A stretch of 64,000 nucleotides of DNA from Paenibacillus antarcticus (GTDB lineage Bacteria > Bacillota > Bacilli > Paenibacillales > Paenibacillaceae), in assembly GCF_001637225.1 (NCBI RefSeq), contig NZ_LVJI01000001.1, forward strand, positions 186,001-250,000. Reading direction: 5' to 3'. Shown in pieces: positions 24,687 to 34,278 of the stretch (position 1 is its first letter; every line of letters starts with the position of its first letter). The position numbers and the translations under genes were made by a program. Under the pieces are notes generated by a model. That model had not been told where the DNA came from, searched no databases, and worked only from the letters and a program-made list of their open reading frames with translations.

Positions 24687-27050
24687 TTAATGCAATTCAG
24701 CGACGGTAACACCATTTCCGCCTTCGCCATAATTGCCCAACCGATAACTTTTAACATGTCTATGCTTACGAAGGTACTCTTGCATACCTGTTCGAAGAAT
24801 ACCAGTTCCCTTACCGTGGATAATACTTACCTGACCTAAATTGCTCAAAAATGCCTCATCAATGAAACGATCGACTTCCATCAACGCTTCTTCGAGGTTC
24901 GCACCACGCAGATCTAGTTCACGACGAATATTGTCATCTCGCGTTCGTTTAACCATTGTAACACTCTTCTGCTTTTGTGGTTTATCTGTTTGGTTCGCAT
25001 TCAAGAGTTCCAAATCATCTAAGCTAACCTTCATTTTCATAATACCTAATTGTACCATGGCTTCTTTATTTCCCGTAAGTTCTACAACATGCCCTTTTTG
25101 GTTCAGACTGTATAGTCTTACCTCATCCCCAGGTTCAATCGTACGAACTTTAACTTGATTCTTGGCCGGCGTTTTCTTACGTTGCTTCGGCTCAGCTTCT
25201 TCAAGTTGCTTACGTGCCGCAATTAACTTGTGTTCTTTCACCGATGCGCCTTCAGTCATTGCAAGCTCGCGCAGTTCAGAAATAATTCGTTCTGCTTCAG
25301 CGCGAGCTTTGTTGATCACTTCTTGTGCGTTAAGCTCTGCTTTTTCCAATAGCTTCTCACGTTGTTCATCCAACTTCTCGAGCTCTCGTTGATGCTGACT
25401 TCGTAGTGCCTCCATCTCTTTACGGAGCTGTTCAGCTTGTTTACGCTCAGTCTCAGCACGCAGGCGATTGTCCTCAAGAGAAGCGATCATGTGCTCTACA
25501 CGCATATCTTCTTCTTTCACTTCACCCCGAGCAAAATCTAATATGTTTTTCTGTAATCCCAATCGCTCTCCGATAGCAAATGCATTACTTCTTCCCGGAA
25601 TACCGATCAATAGACGATATGTAGGACTCAATGTATTCACATCAAATTCCATACTCGCATTAATAATGCCTTGACGTTCATAAGCATAAGCTTTTAATTC
25701 ACTATAATGTGTCGTTGCCACCATGCGACAGTTCGTACGGTGAATGTGCTCCAGAATGGATATCGCTAATGCAGACCCTTCTGCAGGATCCGTTCCAGCC
25801 CCTACTTCATCCAGCAAGATGAGACTTTTAGACGTCATTTGCTTCAATATCCGAATAATATTGGTCATATGACTGGAGAACGTACTGAGGTTCTGCTCAA
25901 TACTTTGCTCATCCCCAATATCTGCAAATATGGCGTCAAACACACTTAGTTCGCTACCCTCTTCAGCTGGAACGAAGAATCCTGACATTGCCATGAGACA
26001 AAGAAGTCCTATCGTCTTCAGCGTAACCGTCTTACCTCCCGTATTCGGGCCAGTTACGATAATGGAAGTATGCGTCTTGCCTAGTTCCACATCAATGGGA
26101 ACAACCTGTTCCAATGGAATAAGCGGATGCCGTCCTTTTTTTAGCTTTAGAAATCCTACATCATTCATTTGTGGCATCGACGCTTTCATCACATGTCCTA
26201 ATCGTGCTTTGGCAAATATGAAATCGAGGTCTCCAACCACACCAACATCTATAAGTAACATTTCTGCTTCATCACCAACAAGAGCCGTTAATTTCTGTAA
26301 AATAACTTCAATTTCACGTTCTTCTCTCATCCGTAATTCACGCAGTTTATTATTCATCGCTACGATGACCTCAGGTTCAATGAACAGCGTTGCACCAGAA
26401 CCGGATTGATCATGAACGATACCACCGAAGTAAGAACGATGTTCTGCCTTCACCGGTATAACAAAACGATCCCCACGAATAGTCACCAATTGATCCTGAA
26501 GCATCTTAGAGACGGTAGAAGAGCGAATCATTGAATCCAGCTTTTCACGAATACGAACTTCCCCAGTTCTAAGTTCTCTGCGAACCTGTGCAAGTTCTGA
26601 ACTTGCCGAATCCATGACCTCAGCACTGTCATCTATACAAGATTTTATAGCATCCTCAAGAACCTTCTGTTCAGAAATCCCTTCACTTAACGTGAATAGA
26701 ATCTTAACTTCTTCATCCTCATGAATGTTAGCAATGAATCGTTTGATACGTCTAGATCCATAAATAGTATTACTTATAGCCAGCAACTCGTGTGGATTTA
26801 ACGTTCCACCGATCTGTGCTCTTTTTGTAGCTGCAGAGATATCTGTTATTCCTCCAAAAGGAGGCGTTCCCTTTAATCGATCTACGGTATAAGCCTCATT
26901 CGTAGCATTTAATTGTTGTGTGACGGACTCTAAATCCGTAACCGGTTTAAGTTGTTCTACCGCCAGTTTTCCCATACTTGTCTGGGTATAGCCCGAACAT
27001 TTATTTAAAATCTTGCGATATTCTAAAGTATGCAAAATTTTGTCGTCCAA
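24687..27050 (-). CDS. mutS2: Endonuclease MutS2
   Basis: MutS2 is linked to suppression of recombination and to ribosome-collision rescue (as RqcU in B. subtilis). The 787-residue protein is full length. N-terminal core helices lead to the ATPase domain with Walker A GPNTGGKTVTLK and Walker B ILLDEVGAGTDP. A coiled coil follows (about 510-640), a KOW-like region, then a C-terminal Smr nuclease domain with LDLRGANLEEAL and the HGKGTGILR motif. The order relative to zapA and pheT matches B. subtilis. Confidence 0.96.
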   Translation of the reverse strand: MDDKILHTLEYRKILNKCSGYTQTSMGKLAVEQLKPVTDLESVTQQLNATNEAYTVDRLKGTPPFGGITDISAATKRAQIGGTLNPHELLAISNTIYGSRRIKRFIANIHEDEEVKILFTLSEGISEQKVLEDAIKSCIDDSAEVMDSASSELAQVRRELRTGEVRIREKLDSMIRSSTVSKMLQDQLVTIRGDRFVIPVKAEHRSYFGGIVHDQSGSGATLFIEPEVIVAMNNKLRELRMREEREIEVILQKLTALVGDEAEMLLIDVGVVGDLDFIFAKARLGHVMKASMPQMNDVGFLKLKKGRHPLIPLEQVVPIDVELGKTHTSIIVTGPNTGGKTVTLKTIGLLCLMAMSGFFVPAEEGSELSVFDAIFADIGDEQSIEQNLSTFSSHMTNIIRILKQMTSKSLILLDEVGAGTDPAEGSALAISILEHIHRTNCRMVATTHYSELKAYAYERQGIINASMEFDVNTLSPTYRLLIGIPGRSNAFAIGERLGLQKNILDFARGEVKEEDMRVEHMIASLEDNRLRAETERKQAEQLRKEMEALRSQHQRELEKLDEQREKLLEKAELNAQEVINKARAEAERIISELRELAMTEGASVKEHKLIAARKQLEEAEPKQRKKTPAKNQVKVRTIEPGDEVRLYSLNQKGHVVELTGNKEAMVQLGIMKMKVSLDDLELLNANQTDKPQKQKSVTMVKRTRDDNIRRELDLRGANLEEALMEVDRFIDEAFLSNLGQVSIIHGKGTGILRTGMQEYLRKHRHVKSYRLGNYGEGGNGVTVAELH

Positions 27051-27198
27051 GATAATTCACTACTCCTTTCAACCTTGACTTTATTATAACGAAACCAACC
27101 CAAATTCGCTATTTTGAACTTCCGTACATAGTTTCCTGATAATTGAATACAATAACACTTGCATAACACATTAATCATGTGTAAAGGAGGCCAATTGC

Positions 27199-27555
27199 AT
27201 GCACTTCCTGGGTCATGTCGTTAGATTCATTGTAGCAGCACTGGTGTTAATGGTTGTAGGTTGGATCGTGCCACAGTTTTCCGTAGGTGGATTCTGGAGC
27301 GCTCTTATTCTCGCTCTAGTTATTGCCTTGATTAGTTGGGTTGTAGAAGGTATATTCGGTAAACGAATAAATCCTTTTGGTCGAGGCATTGTCGGGTTTC
27401 TAGTCAGTGCATTAGTGATTTACATTGCCCAATTCATCGTTAGCGGTGTCAGCGTAACTATGCTTGGCGCTCTGATAGCTGCACTGGTCATTGGAATTAT
27501 TGACCTCTTCATACCGGTGGCAACACCCTATGATGCAGCTCGTGATCATCGTTAA
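27199..27555 (+). CDS. YvlD-like four-helix membrane protein (phage holin family IV)
   Basis: The 118-residue protein has four hydrophobic segments (about 7-27, 31-48, 60-82, 88-110), with Gly-rich FGKRINPFGRG between the second and third, typical of the YvlD/holin IV family. The SD (AAAGGAGG) is good. In B. subtilis YvlD belongs to the envelope-stress yvlABCD operon; here it is alone, divergent from mutS2. Not thought to be a true phage holin. Confidence 0.82.
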   Translation: MHFLGHVVRFIVAALVLMVVGWIVPQFSVGGFWSALILALVIALISWVVEGIFGKRINPFGRGIVGFLVSALVIYIAQFIVSGVSVTMLGALIAALVIGIIDLFIPVATPYDAARDHR

Positions 27556-27590
27556 CTAGAGCGTGAACAATAACGCTTAGTACCCACATT

Positions 27591-27630
27591 ACAGGCAAGC
27601 CCCTGTTCCATGGAACAGGGGCTTGCCTGT
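27591..27630. terminator. 40-base perfect palindrome, possible terminator
   Basis: Twenty bases are followed at once by their exact complement (27591-27610 and 27611-27630, centre CCATGG). A terminator of the YvlD-like gene is likely, but there is no T-run on either side. Confidence 0.5.
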
Positions 27631-27783
27631 GGCCAAATATTCATTGAGATTAGCGATCTATCGTACCTTAAACAAACCATACTTTGTTCACGAATCTTTC
27701 AAATCATCATGTGCAAAGACGTTTCCTATAAGGTATGATATTACTATATTTGTCACAATATCATGCCTATGGGAGAGTGAATT

Positions 27784-28170
27784 ATGAAAAAATTACTTGT
27801 ATTAATCATAAGTTGCGTACTTTTAATGACCTTATCTGCATGTGGAGGAGACAATTCCTCAGCGAATTCTTCCAATAGTGGGGTAACAGACACCGGAGTA
27901 GCTCCAAGCGAGGAAATCGTCATTAAAGCCACAAACTATACGTTCGACCAAAAGGAGTATCGCATTAAAAAAGGTGATACTGTTAAGATTGTATTTGAGA
28001 ATGAAGCAGGTAATCACGGTGTTCTGATCCCTGGACTAGAGCTTCAACTTGATAAGAAACATCCTTCCAAAGTCATTACGGCAGACAAAGCTGGTGAATA
28101 CGAGATTATTTGTTCCGTATTCTGTGGCTCTGGACACTCGGGTATGATCTCCAAACTTATTATAGAATAA
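27784..28170 (+). CDS. Cupredoxin-domain lipoprotein with CuA-like site
   Basis: The 128-residue protein has a lipoprotein signal (LSAC lipobox near residue 20), a short Ser/Asn linker and one cupredoxin domain. The ligands CSVFCGSGHSGM plus the upstream NHG give a full CuA pattern (His, Cys-x3-Cys-x3-His-x2-Met) as in cytochrome oxidase subunit II. No membrane helices and no other oxidase subunit are nearby. It may be an electron carrier or copper-binding protein at the outer face of the membrane. Confidence 0.8.
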   Translation: MKKLLVLIISCVLLMTLSACGGDNSSANSSNSGVTDTGVAPSEEIVIKATNYTFDQKEYRIKKGDTVKIVFENEAGNHGVLIPGLELQLDKKHPSKVITADKAGEYEIICSVFCGSGHSGMISKLIIE

Positions 28171-28179
28171 ACACACTTT

Positions 28180-28211
28180 GATCGCCTCACTTCCATAGAA
28201 GTGAGGCGATC
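28180..28211. terminator. Terminator between converging cupredoxin and zapA genes
   Basis: GATCGCCTCACTTC and GAAGTGAGGCGATC form a perfect 14-bp stem with a 4-base loop. Confidence 0.8.
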
Positions 28212-28221
28212 ATTCTTGTAT

Positions 28222-30087
28222 TTAACTTTTATCTTGTTCGATTAGTTCAATCCACTCGTTATATTCACTTTGTAACTTTCCGTATTCCTCGCTGAGCTTT
28301 CGATGTTCTTCCGTAAGCTCTTTCGTCTGTTCTAATTGTATCTCATGTTCCAACTGTAGAAGACGATATTGATGAGCCACAAGTTCGAAGGACTCTCCGA
28401 TCTCAAGTAACTCACGAGACACAGTCTCCTTTTCACCACGTAACTCTTCACGTTGCTGTTCTGTCACTGCAATCTCCTGTTGCCAAATTTCTAACTCCGC
28501 CTGAAGTTTCTGTTCTTCTGCTCCCCAGGAAGATTGCTTACTCTCAAGTTGTTCATATCGTGTAGTCCACTCTTCCAATGAGCGCTGAGTGATCTCTAGC
28601 AAGTTATGATTCTCGGATTCACGAGAAGCGGCTTCTACTAACTTATCTTGTAACTCTTTCAATAAGCGTTCCTTCTCTTCTTTCTCTTCTAGCAACAACA
28701 GATTTTCTACTCTTGCATCCTCATCACGTCTCACCGTTTCACGATAAACCTCTTGTACCTCTTCATACTGTTGCTGGATATTCAGCAAATCACTCTCAAG
28801 ACTCTGGCGTATATTCACTTCCAGCTCAGATTGCTCTTTCAGTACGGTAAGTTCATCATGAGCAGCTTCTAATAAGGCCTGATTTTCGGATTCACGAGAT
28901 GAAATCTCTATTATCTTATCTCGTAACTCTTTCAATAGCCGTTCATTCTCTTCTTTCTCTTCTAACAACATCAGATTCTCTAATCTTGCATCCTCATCAC
29001 GTCTCACCGTTTCACGGTAAACCTCTTGCGCCTCTTCGTATTGTTGCTTAAGAAGCAGTAAATCATTCTCAGCTGTTTGACGTCTGTTTACTTCCAGCAC
29101 AGATTGCTCCTTCAATACGCTAAGTTCATCATGAAGTGACTTCATGCCAGATTCGAGTGTCTCATGCTGTTCAGTACCTTCTAATATAATACCTTCCAAT
29201 CCAGAAATTTCTTCCATTCTCTTGTCAGCAAGCATCTTCCAAGACTTCGTTTCTGCCGAAAGCTTGTTCACTTCAGCTTCAAGTTTGCGGGCAGTAGCAT
29301 CGCTCGCTTCAAGAGATTTTTGTAACAACTGACGGGCCGTCTCAGACTTAGCTAGACTATCCTTGATTTGGTTCGATTCATTCTGTAATTTCGTAACCTG
29401 TGTTTGAACAGATTGTTGCTCAGCCTTAGCCGTCTGTTCTCTTTGTACCGACTGCTTATATTGTTCATTTAATTGCGTGTGCGCTTCTTGAGCCGTTTTT
29501 AATTCCTTCTCAATCCCACGCAATTTCGTCTGCCCTTGATTGTTATTATTTCGCAGATCAACAAGTTGCTTATCTAACTCTAGAACAGACTGTTTATACT
29601 TCTGCTCTTGGCTAGCTTGATTCTGTGTTAATTGTTGATTCTTGACTATTTCCTTATCAAGTAAAGATTTATTGTTCTCTAATTGTTGTTGTAATTCAGC
29701 TTGTACTCGATTAAGTTCCGTCTGAAGTTCTTCTTTCTCTTTAACAACCACTGCTGATTCCTCTTGTTGCTTCAACAACTTCTCCGCCTGTTCCGTACGG
29801 TTGTCTTGCAACTTCAAGATCTCAGCTTTCAGTTCGCTACGTTCTCCAGTAAGCATCTTGAGTTCATTACGAACTTCCTGAGTCTGAATGGCTTCCTCAG
29901 CCATATGGACAGCAGCGAGCACCGCGATCTTGGGGGTATCGAGCCTAGTGTGATTCTTAGATACGGCATTCATTCGTTCATCAACGTACTGAGCAATTTT
30001 TTTCATATAGTCAGAACTGCTTCCGACAAGTTTATAAGAAGTCCCGTAGATTTCCACGGTGACGCGATTACGATCGGGTATATTCAC
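28222..30087 (-). CDS. zapA: ZapA-domain cell division protein with very long coiled-coil extension
   Basis: ZapA binds and bundles FtsZ at the division ring. The GTG at 30087 is the start (SD AAGGAGGG lies within the longer frame), giving 621 residues. Residues 1-85 match ZapA (VTVEIYGTSYKLVG, then YVDERM and KIAVLAAVHMAEEA). All the rest, over 500 residues, is Glu/Gln/Leu-rich coiled coil. ZapA in B. subtilis is about 85 residues. A 91-residue block is repeated in tandem, with a 273-bp DNA duplication (28600-29145). Position after pheT agrees with B. subtilis zapA. Confidence 0.85.
   Translation of the reverse strand: MNIPDRNRVTVEIYGTSYKLVGSSSDYMKKIAQYVDERMNAVSKNHTRLDTPKIAVLAAVHMAEEAIQTQEVRNELKMLTGERSELKAEILKLQDNRTEQAEKLLKQQEESAVVVKEKEELQTELNRVQAELQQQLENNKSLLDKEIVKNQQLTQNQASQEQKYKQSVLELDKQLVDLRNNNNQGQTKLRGIEKELKTAQEAHTQLNEQYKQSVQREQTAKAEQQSVQTQVTKLQNESNQIKDSLAKSETARQLLQKSLEASDATARKLEAEVNKLSAETKSWKMLADKRMEEISGLEGIILEGTEQHETLESGMKSLHDELSVLKEQSVLEVNRRQTAENDLLLLKQQYEEAQEVYRETVRRDEDARLENLMLLEEKEENERLLKELRDKIIEISSRESENQALLEAAHDELTVLKEQSELEVNIRQSLESDLLNIQQQYEEVQEVYRETVRRDEDARVENLLLLEEKEEKERLLKELQDKLVEAASRESENHNLLEITQRSLEEWTTRYEQLESKQSSWGAEEQKLQAELEIWQQEIAVTEQQREELRGEKETVSRELLEIGESFELVAHQYRLLQLEHEIQLEQTKELTEEHRKLSEEYGKLQSEYNEWIELIEQDKS
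28600..29145. repeat. 273-bp tandem duplication inside zapA
   Basis: Two adjacent copies start at GATTCTCGGATTC (28608) and GATTTTCGGATTC (28881), exactly 273 bases (91 codons) apart, with long identical stretches such as those covering CATCCTCATCACGTCTCACC. The copies differ at many third positions, so the event is not very recent. The heptad register of the coiled coil is preserved (91 = 13 x 7). Confidence 0.85.
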
Positions 30088-30177
30088 TGTTGTTCCCTCC
30101 TTCATATGTGTTGACTCTTAGTTGTCTGATTCGCAATCGTCATTTCCACAATTTAGATGTTTTTCATTCCTAAAAAG

Positions 30178-30215
30178 GTCACATCGAATCATTAAGTCTA
30201 TGGATTCGATGTGAC
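30178..30215 (-). terminator. pheT terminator
   Basis: GTCACATCGAATC and GATTCGATGTGAC form a 13-bp stem, followed by CTTTTTAGG on the minus strand. Confidence 0.75.
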
Positions 30216-30230
30216 TGTGTTCAATTCCTG

Positions 30231-32681
30231 CTATTTCCTTAATTCAGCTTCAAAAGTTTGTTCTAATGCCGTTACAACAGTTCCATGTACCGTCGTTATC
30301 TCTTCATCCGTTAATGTGCGTTCCTGATGACGATATAAAAGTGAGATAGCAATACTCTTCTTATTCTCACCTAGTTTACTTCCTGTGTACACATCAAATA
30401 CCTGTACGGTCTGTAACAATTCGCCCGCAACTTCACGAATCTTAGTAAGTAATGCTCCGGCTTCCGTGCTCTGATCTACTACAACTGCAATATCACGCTC
30501 AACAGCTGGATAACGTGGTAAATCACGATATTTCAACTCATAATCCGTGTTATCAAATAATGGTTGTAGCAATAATTCCGCAACATAGACATCTTCCAGA
30601 TCTCGATCAATTTGCAATTGAGGATGAACTTGACCAAGTGTACCCAATAACACCTTAAGGCCTGATCCATTGTCTAAGTAGATGGAAGCAGAACGACCAG
30701 GATGGTATCCTTCTGGTTGATTGGCAACATAAGTTACTGAGTCCTGCAAGCCAAGGTGATTAAACAACGACTCAAGCGATCCTTTGAGATCAAAGAAATC
30801 AACTGGCACCGGAGTAACATTCCACTGTTTCTGCCCCTTATTACCACTAAGCAATAAAGATAAGACCGGTATTTCCTTCGGCTGTACAGTCAATTGTTCT
30901 TCTTCCGTAAAGAAGACATGACCTATTTCAAATAATGCTAAGTCAGGATGTTTACGGTTCACGTTGTACGTTGCCGCATCCAACATCTGAGGAATAATAC
31001 TTGTACGCAGAACACTACGCTCTTCACTCATTGGCATAGATAGTTTAACAGGCTTACTACCTATTGTTAGTGATGGAAATACAGCTGTTAGATCGGGATG
31101 TGTAAACGAATAGCTAATTAACTCCTGCCATCCTCCATGTGTTAACAGTCTCCGTAATTCACGACGTAAAGCTTGGGGTTTCGTGTATGCACCAGGAGTC
31201 GTTGGTCCTTCAATAGGTGTCGTTGGAATGTTATCGTACCCATAGAGTCGAGCAATTTCTTCCATAAGATCAACGTCGGTTGTAATATCACCGCGACGCG
31301 TTGGAACTCTTACTTCGATAATCCCCTGAGCCGTATCAGCACAATCGAAATTCAAGCGAGCAAATATTGTTTTCACTTCAAGCATAGAAAGGTCCGTACC
31401 CAAGACACCATTCAACTTCTCAAGGCGTAATGCAATCGTTACTTCTTGTGCAGGTTCAACGATTGATTCAACAATACCACGATGCACGCTGCCCTCTGCA
31501 TGACTAGCGATCAATGAAGCAGCTCTATTCAATGCAGGAATAACTGCACCAGGGTCGACTTCTTTCTCAAATCGTAGACTCGCTTCGGAACGAAGACCTA
31601 ACTGGCGAGACGTTTTACGTACAATTGCCCCGTCAAAATTAGCCGATTCCAATAGAATATTCACCGTTTGATTTGTTACTTCTGAATTAGCTCCACCCAT
31701 GACACCCGCAAGGGCAATAGGTTTCACACCGTCCGTAATAAGTAACATATGAGGCTCTAGCTTACGCTCTTGCCCATCCAAAGTGATCAATGTCTCTCCT
31801 GCTTTAGCAAGGCGAACATCGATAGCACCTTTATTCAGCTTATCCGCATCAAAAGCATGAAGTGGCTGACCATACTCCAACATCACATAGTTCGTGATAT
31901 CTACGATGTTGTTGATCGGACGTACACCCGCTGCCATCAAACGATTCTGCATCCATTGTGGAGACGATGTGATCTTAACTCCAGTAATATAACGAGCAGC
32001 ATAGTGACTACAGAATTCCGGTGTGCTAATCTGAACAGAAATATGTTCTGCTGCAGTATCACTTACTTCAAAGAGTTGTTCTAGTGGATCTGGTATATTC
32101 ACTTCACGACCTAGGATTGCGCCAACTTCATATGCTGCACCGCGCATACTAAGACAATCGGAACGATTAGGCGTCAAATCAAAATCAAGCACTTTATCAT
32201 TTAATCCAAGTACATGACTAATAGGCGTGCCAATCTCTACAGATTCTGGAAGGACAAAGATACCTTCTTGTTGCGCTTTAGGTAGTAATTTCTCATTCAA
32301 TCCTAGTTCTTTAGCAGAACAGATCATACCCTGAGATAATACGCCACGAAGTTTTGCTTTCTTAATCTGCATACCATCAGGCATGGTAGCACCGATAAGC
32401 GCTACTGGAACTTTCTGACCTGCGTCCACATTCTTCGCTCCACAGACGATCTGTAGTTCCTCTTCTAATCCTGCATTTACGATACAGATATTCAATTTGT
32501 CAGCGTCCGGGTGTTTCTCTTTACTGACAACATAACCAACAACGATCTTATCCACGCCTTTATTGCGGTTCTCAACCTCATCTATTTCAATACCTGCACG
32601 TGTAATTTGTTCTGCTAAATCCTCAGCAACTACGTTCTCTAATGTAACGTAATCCTTCAGCCATTCTGTTGATACCTTCAT
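30231..32681 (-). CDS. pheT: Phenylalanine--tRNA ligase beta subunit
   Basis: The beta subunit of the tetrameric enzyme binds tRNA and edits Tyr-tRNA-Phe. Its 816 residues hold an N-terminal tRNA-binding domain (about 40-150, with HPDADKLNICIV), the B3/B4 editing domain (about 210-390), B5 (about 405-475), the inactive core, and the FDX-ACB anticodon domain at the end (RYPAVERDIAVVV onward). It follows pheS by 27 bases and shares its T-box. Confidence 0.98.
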   Translation of the reverse strand: MKVSTEWLKDYVTLENVVAEDLAEQITRAGIEIDEVENRNKGVDKIVVGYVVSKEKHPDADKLNICIVNAGLEEELQIVCGAKNVDAGQKVPVALIGATMPDGMQIKKAKLRGVLSQGMICSAKELGLNEKLLPKAQQEGIFVLPESVEIGTPISHVLGLNDKVLDFDLTPNRSDCLSMRGAAYEVGAILGREVNIPDPLEQLFEVSDTAAEHISVQISTPEFCSHYAARYITGVKITSSPQWMQNRLMAAGVRPINNIVDITNYVMLEYGQPLHAFDADKLNKGAIDVRLAKAGETLITLDGQERKLEPHMLLITDGVKPIALAGVMGGANSEVTNQTVNILLESANFDGAIVRKTSRQLGLRSEASLRFEKEVDPGAVIPALNRAASLIASHAEGSVHRGIVESIVEPAQEVTIALRLEKLNGVLGTDLSMLEVKTIFARLNFDCADTAQGIIEVRVPTRRGDITTDVDLMEEIARLYGYDNIPTTPIEGPTTPGAYTKPQALRRELRRLLTHGGWQELISYSFTHPDLTAVFPSLTIGSKPVKLSMPMSEERSVLRTSIIPQMLDAATYNVNRKHPDLALFEIGHVFFTEEEQLTVQPKEIPVLSLLLSGNKGQKQWNVTPVPVDFFDLKGSLESLFNHLGLQDSVTYVANQPEGYHPGRSASIYLDNGSGLKVLLGTLGQVHPQLQIDRDLEDVYVAELLLQPLFDNTDYELKYRDLPRYPAVERDIAVVVDQSTEAGALLTKIREVAGELLQTVQVFDVYTGSKLGENKKSIAISLLYRHQERTLTDEEITTVHGTVVTALEQTFEAELRK

Positions 32682-32708
32682 GACGATCCCCTTCCTCTTT
32701 TTACAAAT

Positions 32709-33749
32709 TTAAATCCTTGAGAACTGCTTCAAGAAAGCCATATCACTATTGTAGAAATGACGAATATCGTCAATACCATATTTAAGAATCGCAATACGTT
32801 CTACACCCATACCAAATGCAAATCCTGTGAATTTCTCTGAATCATAACCACCCGCTTCTAATACCTTCGGATGAACCATTCCGCAACCTAGAATCTCTAG
32901 CCAACCCGTCTGTTTACACATCCGGCATCCACTTCCTCCACACTTCACACACGTAACATCCACTTCTGCACTAGGCTCAGTGAACGGGAAGAAACTTGGA
33001 CGAAGGCGAATTTGTGTATTGGCTCCGAACATTTCCTGAACGAACTGTTGTAACGTTCCCTTAAGATCACTCATACGAATGTTCTCGCCGATCACAAGAC
33101 CTTCGATCTGATTGAACTGGAAGGAATGCGTCGCATCATCATCATCACGGCGGTATACTTTACCAGGGCATATGATTTTGACAGGAGATTTACCATCCAT
33201 GCTCTGCATCGTACGCATTTGCACGGGTGACGTCTGTGTGCGCATTAACAATTCTTCTGTAATATAAAAGGTATCCTGCATATCGCGAGCTGGATGATCC
33301 TTAGGTAAGTTAAGTGCCTCAAAGTTGAAATAATCCGTCTCTACTTCAGGACCTTCCGAGATATTGTATCCCATACCAATGAATACTTCTTCAATATCTT
33401 GAATGACCTTGTTTAAGGGGTGAACGCCCCCTTGTGACATCGGACGTCCAGGTAATGTAACATCCACTTTCTCAGCTTGTAGACGTTTCTCAGTCTCTGC
33501 CTTTTGAAAAGCATTTTGTTTGACTTCGATCACACTCTCGATCGCTGCACGCACTTCATTTCCTACTTGACCGATGACAGGTCTTTCTTCTGCGCTCAAA
33601 GAACCCATGCCGCGTAGAATCTCAGTCAATGCGCCTTTCTTACCTAAATACTTCACACGTAGATCATTCAAATTCTCTGGACTGTCCACCTCTTGCAACT
33701 GAGCCAGAGCCTCATTCTTCAATGCTTCCAATCTCTCTTTCATAGCCAT
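32709..33749 (-). CDS. pheS: Phenylalanine--tRNA ligase alpha subunit
   Basis: Catalytic subunit that activates phenylalanine and charges tRNA-Phe. The 346 residues comprise an N-terminal coiled coil (1-100) and a class II core. Family blocks include [18 protein letters not shown], the motif region [20 protein letters not shown], and motif 3 [18 protein letters not shown]. Regulated by the T-box upstream. Confidence 0.98.
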   Translation of the reverse strand: MAMKERLEALKNEALAQLQEVDSPENLNDLRVKYLGKKGALTEILRGMGSLSAEERPVIGQVGNEVRAAIESVIEVKQNAFQKAETEKRLQAEKVDVTLPGRPMSQGGVHPLNKVIQDIEEVFIGMGYNISEGPEVETDYFNFEALNLPKDHPARDMQDTFYITEELLMRTQTSPVQMRTMQSMDGKSPVKIICPGKVYRRDDDDATHSFQFNQIEGLVIGENIRMSDLKGTLQQFVQEMFGANTQIRLRPSFFPFTEPSAEVDVTCVKCGGSGCRMCKQTGWLEILGCGMVHPKVLEAGGYDSEKFTGFAFGMGVERIAILKYGIDDIRHFYNSDMAFLKQFSRI

Positions 33750-33789
33750 TCAAGCCCCCTTAATCCATAAATGTACGTTAGATTTTAAA

Positions 33790-34094
33790 CAAAAAAGGCC
33801 CTTCCTCCCGAAAAAAGGGACGAAAAGACCGTGGTACCACCCTTGTTAGACATCATGTCACTTGAACACAACATTCTCACTTTAAACGATGTAACGGACG
33901 TGAACCGGTACCCTCTACTGTCATCGCTATACATCCTGACTACATCAGGATACGACAAGTTCAAGGAACTGCTCCGGAGGGAACTTCAACAGCCTATTTC
34001 TGTAGAAACGCTCTCAATCAAACATACGTTTCCTCCCTGTAAAGAGGCACTGCTTACTCTTCTCCATCATGGCATTTCATTCATAACACTCTAT
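33790..34094 (-). ncRNA. T-box leader of pheST
   Basis: The minus strand holds the T-box sequence AGGGTGGTACCACGG (33830-33844) followed by a terminator stem (about 33797-33830) with six T (33791-33796). Uncharged tRNA-Phe stabilises the antiterminator. A possible UUC specifier is at 33981-33983, just before CCCTCC, which can pair with the 5' GGGAGG; this placement is tentative. Confidence 0.92.
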
Positions 34095-34100
34095 TCACTA

Positions 34101-34128
34101 ATTATAGCATAATTGTGCCTAGTGGCAA
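34101..34128 (-). promoter_or_regulatory. Sigma-A promoter of the pheST T-box
   Basis: On the minus strand TTGCCA (34123-34128), 16-base spacer, TATAAT (34101-34106). Confidence 0.75.
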
Positions 34129-34137
34129 GAAAAGACG

Positions 34138-34250
34138 GATACGCCGTCCCATAAGAACCGTTATTCGTTTCTTCGAAATATAAGAAGTAGCGTATCATGT
34201 GAAACTTAAGCTTTCTTATATTTGAAATTACTGCTACGAATTAACAACCA
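34138..34250. repeat. Dispersed motif with an inverted partial copy
   Basis: GCCGTCC followed by ATTCGTTTCTTCGAAATATAAG and AGTAGCG matches 6164-6216. A degenerate inverted copy (CTTATATTTGAAATTACTGC and CTACGAAT) lies at about 34212-34241. It is intergenic, between the pheST promoter and the ABC-F stop. Confidence 0.5.
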
Positions 34251-34278
34251 TTAAGCTGAGTAATTTATCTTAACTTAT

